A DNA stretch of 64,000 nucleotides from Bacillus sp. ISL-18 (lineage in GTDB: Bacteria > Bacillota > Bacilli > Bacillales > Cytobacillaceae): assembly GCF_018613415.1 (NCBI RefSeq), contig NZ_JAGGQG010000002.1, positions 957,438 through 1,021,437 on the forward strand, read 5' to 3'. Shown one piece after another: positions 1-9,013 of this stretch. Both the position numbers and the translations under genes were made by a program. Numbering within the stretch: position 1 is the first letter of the stretch; each line of letters opens with the position of its first letter. Below the pieces are notes generated by a model. It ran no database searches. It saw only the letters and a program-made list of their open reading frames with translations, and was not told where the DNA came from.

Positions 1-1230
1 CAATTTAATACAGGGGCACTTCCTGTGTTTGCCCCAAGCTATATACTGCCTGATCAAGATAAAGGGGGATTTGGTGGTTTCGGTGGTGTATCTTGGGATG
101 CAGCTATTGTGTTGATCCCATATAACCTATATAGACAATATGGCAAGAAGGGGATCATTCGAGAAAATATTGAAGCCATTGATAAATATCTAAACTATTT
201 GCTCGAAAATCCAATGACTGTTGATGATAAAATTTATAATGGATTAACCAGCAAAACTGGTATTCTCGCGGATTGGTTAAGTATTGAGGTTACCGACTAC
301 ACCTTAATTAATAATGCCGTTTATGCCTATTTATTAGAAACTGCTTCAAAAATGGCTGAAATCATCGGTCATACTGAGCTTTCTCATAAGTATCAGGCTG
401 CCTATGAACTAACAAAGGCAGAGTGGAACGAGCTTTATGTTGATGAGGATGGACGTACAAGAGATTTTGAAGGCAAGCTTCAAGATACTCAGGCATCTTA
501 CGCCACTCCGCTTAGATATGGTGTATTTAATGAAGAAAATGAAAAGAAAGCCGTAATCCATTATCAAGAAACGGTTAAGAGGACGTTAACGGAGAAGGGT
601 AATTATACGATTAAAACTGGATTCTCAGGAACCCCCAATCTTGTACCTACGTTATCAAATTATGGATATATAGAGGAAGCTTATAACTTATTTGAATCAA
701 CAGAATATGCATCATGGCTATATCCTGTTATCAATGGGGCAACATCCATATGGGAACGCTGGAATTCCTATACGGTTGATGGGGGATTTAATGGCAATAA
801 TTCTATGAACTCTTTTAACCATTTTTCACTAGGTGCTATTTATGAATGGATGATGGGTTATCAACTAGGAATCATGTCTGATGAAGAAAAATCAGGCTAC
901 AAGCATTTTATTCTTCAGCCTCAAATGGGTGGAAAGATGGAATTTGTAAAAGGAAGCTTTGAGTCACCATATGGAACGATTCATAGCGGATGGACAAAGA
1001 GTAAGGGAAGCTTGTGGGATCGTTATGAAGTGAAAGTACCAGCAAATACAACTGCTGATTTATATTTACCAATTGAAGAGGATGCTAAGTGTGAGGTAGT
1101 ATGTGAAGGTGTTATTTATAGAGGTAATACTACTTTTAATCATATAAAAGTTGCACATTTTGAACTTGTATCTGGAAGCTTTAAGTTTAATCGATTTAAT
1201 GATGGGATTGAAGTATCAATAAATCAATAG
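1..1230 (+). CDS. alpha-L-rhamnosidase (GH78), 3' part
   Basis: The reading frame is open from the first base, so the gene starts outside the window; 409 residues are visible. They match the C-terminal part of glycoside hydrolase family 78, which removes terminal alpha-L-rhamnose from rhamnogalacturonan side chains and plant glycosides. Visible family signatures are the SWDAAIVLIPYNLYRQYG segment, a DWLS motif, the TGFSGTPNLVPTLSNYGY segment and GATSIWERWNSYT, all in the (alpha/alpha)6 barrel. The last ~100 residues look like the small beta domain that closes the family. A rho-independent terminator follows. It may serve the pectin island that begins 38 kb away, but nothing in between links the two. 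Family assignment is firm; the exact substrate is not known. Confidence 0.9.
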   Translation, partial: QFNTGALPVFAPSYILPDQDKGGFGGFGGVSWDAAIVLIPYNLYRQYGKKGIIRENIEAIDKYLNYLLENPMTVDDKIYNGLTSKTGILADWLSIEVTDYTLINNAVYAYLLETASKMAEIIGHTELSHKYQAAYELTKAEWNELYVDEDGRTRDFEGKLQDTQASYATPLRYGVFNEENEKKAVIHYQETVKRTLTEKGNYTIKTGFSGTPNLVPTLSNYGYIEEAYNLFESTEYASWLYPVINGATSIWERWNSYTVDGGFNGNNSMNSFNHFSLGAIYEWMMGYQLGIMSDEEKSGYKHFILQPQMGGKMEFVKGSFESPYGTIHSGWTKSKGSLWDRYEVKVPANTTADLYLPIEEDAKCEVVCEGVIYRGNTTFNHIKVAHFELVSGSFKFNRFNDGIEVSINQ

Positions 1231-1308
1231 TTTGTGGTTATTTCAAATAAAAAGGCAGCTAATTGATATGAACTCGAAAAATTAGCCATTTGATTTAGTC
1301 AACCGTTT

Positions 1309-1352
1309 GGGCATGTGTTCGGTATTGGACCGGACTCATGCCTTTTAATTTT
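1309..1352 (+). terminator. Rho-independent terminator after the rhamnosidase
   Basis: A 14-bp stem with two mismatches (GGCATGTGTTCGGT against ACCGGACTCATGCC) and a short loop is followed by TTTTAATTTT. It lies about 80 bases after the stop codon. Confidence 0.75.
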
Positions 1353-1483
1353 ACTATTTTGTAAATACTAGTGATCATGAAGGTATTGAAAATTCAGAAT
1401 ATTTGTGTTAATTTTTTATTGAAGACGAATGATGGAAGGAAGTAATTCATTTTTTTTTGAGTATTTTTTGGATTGCAATAAAA

Positions 1484-1497
1484 TCAAAGCGCTTTCA
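1484..1497 (+). promoter_or_regulatory. cre box (CcpA site) before the acyl-CoA synthetase
   Basis: TCAAAGCGCTTTCA differs from the palindromic cre TGAAAGCGCTTTCA at one base. It is 75 bases before the start codon. AcsA-type genes of Bacillus are known CcpA targets, so catabolite repression is a reasonable inference. Confidence 0.75.
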
Positions 1498-1571
1498 CGG
1501 GTTACTTGCCAATTCACTATTCATTCTAAAGGGCAGTTCTATTTTTTAACTAAATTTGTAGGGGGATTCAG

Positions 1572-3539
1572 ATGGATGTTAGTGGAATTTTAAAGGTTGT
1601 TGCAGAAAGCAAATTTGTTTATGCAATCGAAGAAAAACAATTAAATACCTCAATTGGGAGCGGTCAAGCCTTTCAAGAACTACTTCAAAAATCCCAACAA
1701 GATCCCGAAGCTTTTTGGAACGAAGTCGCAAAAGAACTAGTTTGGTATGAACCTTGGAAAAAAACAATCAGTGGAAGTCTTCCAGATTTTCGTTTCTTTG
1801 AAGGCGGTATTAGTAACCCTTGTATTAACTTACTCGACCGCCATGTTGAAAACGGTGCTGGGAATCGCACGGCGCTCATTTGGGAGGGAGAAAACGGAGA
1901 CACGAAGTTTTTTACATATAATATGCTGCTAGCTGAAGTGAACCGTTTTGCTAATGTCCTCCGTTCCTTTGGAGTGAGAAAAGGGGATTGTGTGGCGATT
2001 TTCCTTCCAAATTTGGCCGAAGCCATTATTGCTGTGCTCGCATGCTTTCGGATTGGGGCTATTTACAATACCGTATTCTCAGGTTACTCTGAAAAGTCTT
2101 TGAAGGACCGCCTCGTTAGCTTTGAACCAAAGATTATCGTCACGACGGATGCTACCACAAGAAGGGGAGACAAGGTTTGCTTGAAAGAAAAAGTGGATGC
2201 AGTCATTCCAGATATTCCCTCTATTGAAGCGGTGATTGTGGTAAATCGCCTAAACACAGAAATCAATATGAAAGAGGGACGCGATTTCTGGTGGGAGGAG
2301 CTAACGAAAAAGGCAAGTATCCATTGTGAACCTGAGAGGCTAGAGGCCAATGAATATGGAATTGTGTTCTATACAAGCGGCACAACAGGAAAGCCAAAGG
2401 GTGTCGTCCATTCAGGAATGGCCTTTGTCATCCAAAATTTCATCTATAGCAAATATCATATGGATCATCATGATGACGATGTCTTCTGGTGTACGGCGGA
2501 TATTGGCTGGTTGACGATGCATATTTGGGGCATTGCGGGTGCTTTAGCAAATGGAGTTACCACGGTCGTATATGAAGGAGCAATGGACTATCCAACAAAG
2601 GACAGATTTTATCAAGTGGTTGAGAAATACCGTGTCAATAAATTGTTTACCGCTCCAACGGCATTGCGAATGTTAAAGAGCCTGGGTGAAAAAGTTTTGG
2701 ATCAATTTGATTTGTCATGTCTAGACGTTATTTCCCTAGTGGGTGAACCATTTGATCCAGAATCATGGCAATGGACATATGAAGTACTAGGTAAGAAAAA
2801 GATATGTGTCAATAATACATGGGGACAAACGGAAACAGCCGGTTGTCCAATTGCTGGCGCAGCATGGTTAACTCCCATGAAACCTGGATCAGCCGGAATG
2901 CAATTTTTAGGAGCTGATATTGCAGTAGTAGATGAAGAGGGAAATCCAGTGAAACCGGGGACATTAGGAAATTTAATTATTAGAAAACCATTTCCAATGC
3001 TTTGCCGCACGCTTTGGAAGGAACCGGAGCGCTACATTTCCTCTTATTTTAGCCAAGTAGAGGGCAGCTATTTTGCTAGTGATTTGGCTCTCATTGATGA
3101 GGATGGCTATGTATGGGTTGTTGGTCGTTCTGATGATGCCTTCAATGTTGCCGGGCATCGCTTAAGTACAATGGAAATTGAAAGTGCAGTGCTTGAATGT
3201 GAAGGGGTTGCTGAAGCAGCTGTCATTGGTGTCCCGGATGAAATTAAAGGAGAGGTACCGCTCGTATTTGCCCGAGTAATTGACACTTCGCTAGGGACAG
3301 AACGATTGAAAGAAAAAATAAATGAACGGATTATCCAGCTTATCGGAAAAATTGCTCTGCCCAAATCGATTATTTTCACAGAAACACTTCCAAAAACAGT
3401 TAGCGGAAAAATCATGCGCCGTTTATTAAAGGAAATTTTCATGTCAGGAAAGGTCTCCGGTGATATTACAGGGCTTGAAGATCCAGCAACTGTAGCACAA
3501 ATCCAAAAAATTATTAATGAAAGGTATACAGTAAAGTAA
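1572..3539 (+). CDS. Acetyl-CoA synthetase-family acyl-CoA synthetase
   Basis: A 655-residue ATP- and CoA-dependent acid:CoA ligase that forms an acyl-adenylate and then the thioester. The length fits AcsA/PrpE-type enzymes. Motifs are the P-loop-like YTSGTTGKPKGVVHS (~residues 264-278), NNTWGQTETAG near 415 and the C-terminal LPKTVSGKIMRRLL with the lysine that is acetylated in Acs. In true acetate enzymes the second motif reads TWWQTETG; its second Trp closes the acyl pocket, and here it is Gly. That suggests a longer or branched acyl substrate rather than acetate. The start has a GGGGGATTC ribosome site. A cre box lies upstream and a perfect terminator follows, so it is a single-gene unit. 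Propionate and acetoacetate remain possible substrates. Confidence 0.88.
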   Translation: MDVSGILKVVAESKFVYAIEEKQLNTSIGSGQAFQELLQKSQQDPEAFWNEVAKELVWYEPWKKTISGSLPDFRFFEGGISNPCINLLDRHVENGAGNRTALIWEGENGDTKFFTYNMLLAEVNRFANVLRSFGVRKGDCVAIFLPNLAEAIIAVLACFRIGAIYNTVFSGYSEKSLKDRLVSFEPKIIVTTDATTRRGDKVCLKEKVDAVIPDIPSIEAVIVVNRLNTEINMKEGRDFWWEELTKKASIHCEPERLEANEYGIVFYTSGTTGKPKGVVHSGMAFVIQNFIYSKYHMDHHDDDVFWCTADIGWLTMHIWGIAGALANGVTTVVYEGAMDYPTKDRFYQVVEKYRVNKLFTAPTALRMLKSLGEKVLDQFDLSCLDVISLVGEPFDPESWQWTYEVLGKKKICVNNTWGQTETAGCPIAGAAWLTPMKPGSAGMQFLGADIAVVDEEGNPVKPGTLGNLIIRKPFPMLCRTLWKEPERYISSYFSQVEGSYFASDLALIDEDGYVWVVGRSDDAFNVAGHRLSTMEIESAVLECEGVAEAAVIGVPDEIKGEVPLVFARVIDTSLGTERLKEKINERIIQLIGKIALPKSIIFTETLPKTVSGKIMRRLLKEIFMSGKVSGDITGLEDPATVAQIQKIINERYTVK

Positions 3540-3585
3540 TTCGATATGGCCATTGAATGGCTATCCATAATCTTAGAAAACTAAT

Positions 3586-3623
3586 GAGGCTCACGAATAA
3601 TATCGTGAGCCTCTTCTCATTTT
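3586..3623 (+). terminator. Terminator after the acyl-CoA synthetase
   Basis: Perfect 11-bp stem GAGGCTCACGA/TCGTGAGCCTC with a 6-base loop, followed by TTCTCATTTT. Confidence 0.85.
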
Positions 3624-3659
3624 AAAGGTGCTTTTATAAAACTAATATCCAAAATATGG

Positions 3660-3688
3660 TTGACACTAATAGATTACAAATGTAATAT
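3660..3688 (+). promoter_or_regulatory. Sigma-A promoter of the blaI-blaR1-like operon
   Basis: TTGACA (3660-3665), a 17-bp spacer and TAATAT (3683-3688). The first BlaI-type operator overlaps the -10 element, so bound repressor would block polymerase. Confidence 0.8.
3673..3686. promoter_or_regulatory. BlaI/MecI-type operator 1
   Basis: ATTACAAATGTAAT carries the TACA-N2-TGTA core of BlaI/MecI operators and overlaps the -10 box of the promoter. Confidence 0.8.
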
Positions 3689-3698
3689 AAACGTGTGG

Positions 3699-3712
3699 AT
3701 TACATTTGTAAT
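3699..3712. promoter_or_regulatory. BlaI/MecI-type operator 2
   Basis: ATTACATTTGTAAT is a second dyad with the TACA/TGTA core, 26 bp centre to centre from operator 1, lying between the promoter and the repressor start codon. Confidence 0.8.
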
Positions 3713-3733
3713 ACAGGGGGGTTATTCAAAATT

Positions 3734-4129
3734 ATGAAAGAATTACATAAAATCTCGGAAGCCGAATTGGAAATTATGAAAGTCCTTTGGTCAGAATCTC
3801 CTCAAACAGCGAATGAGATAATTGAAAAGCTTGAATTAACAATGGACTGGAAACCGAAAACGATACGAACGCTAATTAACAGATTAGTACAAAAAGAGGC
3901 GGTTTCTTATCATCAGGAAGGGCGCATGTTTGAATATTTTCCTTTGGTCTCTCAAGATAGTTATTTACAAGTAGAAACAAAATCATTACTCAAACGTTTC
4001 TATGGTGCGGCTTTTAAACCCTTACTAGTTAATTTCTTGAAACAAGAACAACTTTCTTCAGAAGACATTAACGAACTCAAACGAATACTAGATCAGAAGA
4101 CAGAAGAGAATCAGAGGAAGGAAAGGTAA
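3734..4129 (+). CDS. BlaI/MecI/CopY-family repressor
   Basis: A 131-residue winged-helix repressor. The N-terminal half (ISEAELEIMKVLWSESPQTA, then a recognition-helix region around WKPKTIRTLINRLVQK) is typical of BlaI/MecI; the C-terminal half is the dimerisation region cut by the partner protease in this family. The ATG at 3734 is chosen because it follows a GGGGGG ribosome site; an in-frame GTG at 3695 would put the start inside the promoter and operators. It is followed after 2 bases by the BlaR1-like gene and very likely represses its own operon through the two dyads. No beta-lactamase gene is seen nearby, so other targets are unknown. Confidence 0.92.
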   Translation: MKELHKISEAELEIMKVLWSESPQTANEIIEKLELTMDWKPKTIRTLINRLVQKEAVSYHQEGRMFEYFPLVSQDSYLQVETKSLLKRFYGAAFKPLLVNFLKQEQLSSEDINELKRILDQKTEENQRKER

Positions 4130-4131
4130 AA

Positions 4132-6261
4132 ATGATAGGTATTTTTTTAGACAGCTGTCTTCCTCGATTATTTGACTGGGTAATAGAAACATCTATTATG
4201 GCAAGTATACTAGTCATACTCATCTTAGGGGTTAAATTATTGTTAAGAAACAGGCTAACCCCCAGGTGGCATTATCTACTTTGGATAATATTAATTGTGC
4301 GACTCATACTCCCGTGGTCACCAGATAGTTCGTATAGTATTTATTCTATTCTTTCAAGGAGTTATGAAAAGGCCATTTCTATTGAAAGTCAACCAGTTGT
4401 TTCTTCAGAAAACGAAACTAGGAAAGAAATGACAACGGTTGTATCCGCTACGAGGGCAGTCACAGAAAAGGAACGCTTCTCTGCTGGTTCAGGACAAACA
4501 ACCAAGAAAAGTAATACAGAATCAACAGTTCTTATTGAGAAGCAAAAAGAGGAACCAATTTCCTTACATACTATTGCTTTATACACTTGGTTAGCAGGCG
4601 TTATCTTATTAGGTTTTGTAACGTATCTAATCAATCGGCAATTAAACCGATACATACAACAACAACCAGCTATTACGGATCAAAGGATTGTTAGAATATT
4701 CGAGAATTGTAAGCAATCTATGTCTGTTCAGCAAAGTATCCCATTACACTTAGCTGGTAAAATATCTAATCCAACAGTACTTGGTTTTTTTCGGCCCAAG
4801 ATATTACTGTCAAATGTTTATAATAATCAACTAACTGATCAACAACTTCAACATATTTTTTATCATGAGTTAGCTCACATCAAACGAGGAGACGTTGGTG
4901 TTAATTGGCTAATGCATAGTTTACTAATCTTTAATTGGTTTAATCCAATTCTATGGTTTGCCTATGTTTGCATGAGGGAGGATCAGGAACTTGCCTGTGA
5001 TGCATATGCACTGACGTTTATGGAGGAAGATGAAAAAGTACCATATGGACTTACCATTATAAGTCTTTTAGAACACTACTCAAATAATTACCAAATGCCT
5101 AGTTTGGCTAATTTAAGTAGAAATAAAAGAATCTTAAAGAGGAGAATTTTTATGATTAAAAAGTTTCAAAAGAAATCATATGGTTGGTCTATACTTGGAA
5201 TTCTTGCAGTGACGATTATTTCATCGCTATCCCTACTAAATGCAAATGCAGATGGTTTAAATGAAAAGCAGGAAAAGCAAGCGAAAACGAAAGAAATAGC
5301 AACTGTGAAGGTTGAATCGAATGGATTCGATCCAAGATTGAAAAAATTTATTGCAGAACAAGCCGAGGAGTTTAAGAATACAACCGACTACAAGGAATAT
5401 ACTGCGAAGTTCGATCATTTAGTGTCGAAATTTGCCAATCAGTACACTGGATATCCTTCAGTTGAAGCTGCATATGATTTTGAAAATTTACGAACGTTAA
5501 TACAAATAGGATCAACTATTAACTTTTCTTCGGAGCAATTACAACAACAAGATAAAGAAACAAATGAAGGAATCGTTCGAGCGAAACGTGTACCGGAATA
5601 TGTGAAACAAATATTGAGTGACCTTGATGTTGTCATGAATAAAAATGGCAAAGGCGACACGTATGGAGTGTTACACCAGTTGGACGGAGAACATGTTATA
5701 GAATTAGAAAAGTTTGCATATCACAACCAAGAATTTCCTGCTGAACTTAAGGAATATAATAATCAAAATTATAAAATCGCGGAAGTTGAATCGAGTAGAT
5801 TAGACCCAAGAATGAAAAAACTTATCTCGGAACAAGCTGCTATATTTAAAAATACAACCGATATCAATGAATATTCCGAAAGGATCGAACAATTAGGTCA
5901 AGAATTTGGAAAATTGTCCACTTTTTCTTATAAAGTTGAAGCTGCATATGATTTTGAAAATTTACAACGGTTGATAGCATGGGAACACCACTATTCTTAT
6001 GTGATATCTGTTGAAAAACAACAAGGTATTGATACAGCAGAGAGTATGAAGTCAATGAAAGATACGTTTGAATACATAAAACAATTGTTAAACGATCTTG
6101 ATGTTGCAATGAATAAAAATGGCAAAGGCGACACGTATGGAGTATTACACCAGTTGGACGGAGAACACATTATAGAATTAGAAAAGTTTATATATGGTGA
6201 AAATGGATTTCCTGCTGAAGTTAAAGATTATTATACTCAACTTATTCAGAGGAGAGAATAA
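4132..6261 (+). CDS. BlaR1-like M56 sensor protease with tandem-repeat sensor
   Basis: A 709-residue membrane protein translated directly after the BlaI-type repressor. Residues 1-~370 form the BlaR1/MecR1 part: several membrane segments and the zinc protease motif HELAH (~245-249) with a downstream EDQELACDAYAL segment. After the last membrane segment (~350-370) classical BlaR1 has a penicillin-binding sensor domain; none is visible here, and I find no SxxK/SxN/KTG set. Instead there are two copies of a ~158-residue unit (~394-551 and 552-709). Each begins DPR(L/M)KK and ends with MNKNGKGDTYGVLHQLDGEH. Part of the duplication is nearly identical at DNA level, so it is recent. The ligand is unknown; a cell-envelope signal is plausible. 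Confidence 0.88.
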   Translation: MIGIFLDSCLPRLFDWVIETSIMASILVILILGVKLLLRNRLTPRWHYLLWIILIVRLILPWSPDSSYSIYSILSRSYEKAISIESQPVVSSENETRKEMTTVVSATRAVTEKERFSAGSGQTTKKSNTESTVLIEKQKEEPISLHTIALYTWLAGVILLGFVTYLINRQLNRYIQQQPAITDQRIVRIFENCKQSMSVQQSIPLHLAGKISNPTVLGFFRPKILLSNVYNNQLTDQQLQHIFYHELAHIKRGDVGVNWLMHSLLIFNWFNPILWFAYVCMREDQELACDAYALTFMEEDEKVPYGLTIISLLEHYSNNYQMPSLANLSRNKRILKRRIFMIKKFQKKSYGWSILGILAVTIISSLSLLNANADGLNEKQEKQAKTKEIATVKVESNGFDPRLKKFIAEQAEEFKNTTDYKEYTAKFDHLVSKFANQYTGYPSVEAAYDFENLRTLIQIGSTINFSSEQLQQQDKETNEGIVRAKRVPEYVKQILSDLDVVMNKNGKGDTYGVLHQLDGEHVIELEKFAYHNQEFPAELKEYNNQNYKIAEVESSRLDPRMKKLISEQAAIFKNTTDINEYSERIEQLGQEFGKLSTFSYKVEAAYDFENLQRLIAWEHHYSYVISVEKQQGIDTAESMKSMKDTFEYIKQLLNDLDVAMNKNGKGDTYGVLHQLDGEHIIELEKFIYGENGFPAEVKDYYTQLIQRRE
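5311..6258 (+). repeat. 474-bp in-frame tandem duplication in the sensor gene
   Basis: Unit 1 starts at 5311 and unit 2 at 5785. Anchors at 5461/5935 (GTTGAAGCTGCATATGATTT) and 5638/6112 keep exactly the same 474-base offset. The stretch around 5638-5697 is almost unchanged in copy 2, while other parts have diverged. Confidence 0.9.
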
Positions 6262-6420
6262 GTTTTTTGCTCTCATCAATGAATTTTGAGCAAGAGTTGA
6301 TTTGGGATTCTTAAAATAAATAGTTGGCATTATGCCTAAAATATAAGTAACAGGATTTTCACCTAAACCTAGAAAGATAAATGCCTTCACACAAAATCTA
6401 TAAAATCATCCTTAAATTGC

Positions 6421-6458
6421 AAAAAACGCCTCCAAATTTCGAATTTGAGGCGTTTTTT
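6421..6458. terminator. Bidirectional terminator after blaR1-like gene
   Basis: AAAAAACGCCTC pairs with GAGGCGTTTTTT, with an inner AAATT/AATTT stem. It has an A-run and a T-run, so it can work on both strands. Confidence 0.85.
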
Positions 6459-6744
6459 GACGTTTAGCCCGGGTGACGATACGTTGACGTGCCGTTATAC
6501 GATAGGGGGGCATAAAGAAGAAAAAGAAAAACAAAAACAACAAGAAGCTCTTTATCCATACATAGAGAATAATCCAGACGTGGTGATTCATCAAAAACTT
6601 GTAGATGTTAAGGAAACGATTGAATTCTGGGACTACAACGGATTTGGTTTGTCGAACATAAATGCGAAGCAACAGCTGGTATCATGGTTAGAAAATTCAC
6701 GCTTTTTACAACCCTTTTTATATGTCCCTAAGAGAAGACAATGA
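6445..6744 (+). pseudogene. Unknown small protein, probably 5'-truncated
   Basis: The frame is open over 99 codons but its only ATG (6445) lies inside the terminator, and no start codon follows the GGGGGG ribosome-site-like run at 6505-6510. The coherent part starts near a Lys/Glu/Gln-rich stretch and continues to YPYIENNPDVVIHQKLVDVK and QLVSWLENSRFLQPFLYVP. I do not recognise the family. The TGA stop overlaps the next open frame (ATGA), so the two were probably co-translated. The likely reading is the 3' end of a gene whose 5' end was lost, perhaps from a mobile element; no integrase or transposase is seen. Confidence 0.4.
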
Positions 6745-6776
6745 ATCCAGATAATCAAATATCGAGGTGTTCACAG

Positions 6777-7196
6777 ATGTTGGTGAAAGAGCTTTATTTA
6801 GCTAGTATTCGTTATGAACAAACCTCATTGGCCTATTACATACACCATTTACTAGCAGACAAGAAGATTTCATTAGATGATGATGAATCCCAATTAGACT
6901 TTGAACACGCCGATCATCAGAAGGTAGCAGAAATGATTAAGAAAAATGTTTTAGGTTTTCATAAAATTTGCATTTACTCATTGAAAATGAAGCCAAAGGT
7001 ATTTGTTTTTATCTTTGCTGAAAACCGTAAAGAGGCCATCCAATTCTATAAAAAGACATTTCAGCAAACGCCCTTGAACTGTGACGAATCATTCCTAGAT
7101 TACCATCTTATTAGAGGAAATGGATCGATATCGTTTCGGGAGATGAGGAAGGAATTCGAGAGCTTTCCGGCTATCGCAGGGTATTTAAAGAGGTGA
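6777..7196 (+). CDS. Hypothetical protein
   Basis: A 139-residue soluble protein of unknown function. The ATG at 6777 follows GAGGTG at 7-base spacing; an earlier in-frame ATG at 6741 overlaps the stop of the preceding frame. Visible segments are MLVKELYLASIRYEQTSLAY, a mixed middle part KPKVFVFIFAENRKEAIQFY and a C-terminal FREMRKEFESFPAIAGYLKR. No signal peptide or membrane segment is present. It forms a pair with the truncated frame before it. I recall similar pairs in Bacillaceae accessory DNA but cannot name a family, so no function is given. Confidence 0.55.
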   Translation: MLVKELYLASIRYEQTSLAYYIHHLLADKKISLDDDESQLDFEHADHQKVAEMIKKNVLGFHKICIYSLKMKPKVFVFIFAENRKEAIQFYKKTFQQTPLNCDESFLDYHLIRGNGSISFREMRKEFESFPAIAGYLKR

Positions 7197-7233
7197 GGTG
7201 AAGAATCAAGTCGGCTTGGTAGTAGATTAATTT

Positions 7234-7308
7234 GGACGGCAACACACCTATATAGGAGGGATTATTCAACCTTTTTAGTATAGTGTTACCGTCCTTTGAT
7301 ACTTTTTT
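7234..7308. terminator. Long-loop terminator-like hairpin
   Basis: GGACGGCAACAC (7234-7245) pairs with GTGTTACCGTCC (7283-7294) over a ~37-base loop, and TTTGATACTTTTTT follows. It lies between two convergent genes and probably ends the plus-strand pair. Confidence 0.5.
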
Positions 7309-7376
7309 CAATTCAGTATAAAAAATAGGTATCTACGATTTCTCTTCTTAAGTAACCGCTACTAGACTCATTGATC

Positions 7377-8912
7377 CTACATTGATATGTCTTTGGGCTC
7401 ATTTTGAACCGAGATATATTTTTTAGGTATCGCATCATTATACGGCATACTACTATGTCCATAGCTGCGATGAATCATCATATACACTAATCCAGTAACA
7501 ACAACTACCACTCCTGAAATGAGTACGATATAGTTATCATACCACGGTGCATCTGGCGTTCTTGGCCAGCACATGTTAATCATAGCGATTATTCCGTAAA
7601 CAAGTGCACCAATATTGATAGGCAGTCCCCACTTACCTAATTGATACCTGCCATTTGGCTTCCATCCTTTAATTCTAGCTCGAAGTGCAGCCAGGACAAC
7701 CAGTTGGAACCCAAGATAAATGCCAAAAGCCGCAAAACTGACTATCTTTGTGATCGCGTCTGTAGACACTTTTGATCCAAGCACAATCATGGCAGGAGCA
7801 AAAGCAGCAAGAAGAAGGGCATATGGTGGGATGTGCCGAGTAGTGGAAAACTTCTTTAATAATCGGCTTCCTACGATCATATCATCACGTCCATACGAAT
7901 AAGCAAGTCTGCTTGCTGCCGCCTGTAAACTCATTGCACACGATAAGAAAGAAATTACTACAATACCCAATACAACTTTTGCTCCAATAGGGCCAAATGC
8001 ATTGTTTAGTATGGTATCTACTGGCGTAACGTCCTTACCAGCGATAACTGCTGGGATATCAGCAACGGCAAGGATTAAAGAGATGCAAACAAAGGTTGCC
8101 GCAGCACCACCGATGTAAATCGTACGACGCATTGCCTTCGGGATAAGAACACCCGGATTCGGTACTTCTTCAGCTACATCACCACAAGCTTCGAACCCAT
8201 AATATTGAAAAATTCCGATTAGTGAAGCTGCTGCAAATGCCACAAAGTAACTACCACTACCCTGAGCACCAAAAGAATCAAAGAGCACTTCAAGCCCGTG
8301 ATGTCTATCTGTTAATAGCAACCAGCCACCAACTACAAGCGCACCAATTATCTCAGCAGCAAAACCAATAATGGCTGCAGTTGCAAGAACCTTCGTACCC
8401 AGAAAATTAATGATAGTTGCTAGTATAAGAATGATTAAAGCACTTATAATCGTTGAGTCAACTGACGCTTCAAAACCTAAAATTTGTGCTAGAAAAGGTC
8501 CAGCTCCGTACACAACACTGGCAATCGTAACAAGCAAAGCTATTAAGTAAACCCAGCCAGTCATCCAGGCCCACTTGCGCCCCCATAATCTTCGGGCCCA
8601 AGGATAAACTCCCCCTGAAACAGGGTATTGCGCAACAATCTCACTAAAGTTAAGTGCGACTAATAATTGTCCAAGTCCAACGATAACAAAACTCCAGATC
8701 ATTGGTGGTCCGCCTACCGCAAGTGCGTAGGCAAATAGTGTGTATACACCTACTACAGGAGAAAGATAAGTGAACCCAAGTGAAAAGTTTGCCCATGGAC
8801 TCATGTCGCGACGAAATTCAGATTTATATCCCAGCGATTCTAGATGAGCAGCATCACTATCATGATGTTCTGAAGAAGAGCCGCTATTTTTGTTGTTCAG
8901 ATTTTCTTGCAT
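7377..8912 (-). CDS. APC-superfamily amino acid/amine permease
   Basis: A 511-residue permease with about 12 hydrophobic segments. The early SPWANFSLGFTYLSPVVGVY and the SGGVYPWARRLWGRKWAW segment are typical of the branch that includes GABA and choline permeases of the amino acid-polyamine-organocation superfamily. The start at 8912 follows AAAGGAGG at proper spacing; the frame can be extended 15 codons upstream but that would place the ribosome site inside the gene. It is the last gene of the N-demethylase operon, after the aldehyde dehydrogenase, and so probably imports the operon's amine substrate. The charged, His-rich N-terminal ~25 residues are cytoplasmic. The substrate is inferred from context only. 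Confidence 0.85.
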   Translation of the reverse strand: MQENLNNKNSGSSSEHHDSDAAHLESLGYKSEFRRDMSPWANFSLGFTYLSPVVGVYTLFAYALAVGGPPMIWSFVIVGLGQLLVALNFSEIVAQYPVSGGVYPWARRLWGRKWAWMTGWVYLIALLVTIASVVYGAGPFLAQILGFEASVDSTIISALIILILATIINFLGTKVLATAAIIGFAAEIIGALVVGGWLLLTDRHHGLEVLFDSFGAQGSGSYFVAFAAASLIGIFQYYGFEACGDVAEEVPNPGVLIPKAMRRTIYIGGAAATFVCISLILAVADIPAVIAGKDVTPVDTILNNAFGPIGAKVVLGIVVISFLSCAMSLQAAASRLAYSYGRDDMIVGSRLLKKFSTTRHIPPYALLLAAFAPAMIVLGSKVSTDAITKIVSFAAFGIYLGFQLVVLAALRARIKGWKPNGRYQLGKWGLPINIGALVYGIIAMINMCWPRTPDAPWYDNYIVLISGVVVVVTGLVYMMIHRSYGHSSMPYNDAIPKKYISVQNEPKDISM

Positions 8913-9013
8913 AATTTGAGCCTCCTTTAAAATAGTAGTTATATTCCTATTTGCCATTACTGTGTAACTATATAGTTATTTTACTATTAAACAACCATTA
9001 CTTAGTTAGAAAG

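Noticed and set aside
3695..3733. Earlier GTG start of the BlaI-type repressor.
   Set aside because: It would place the coding start over operator 2 and has no ribosome site, while the ATG at 3734 has one.
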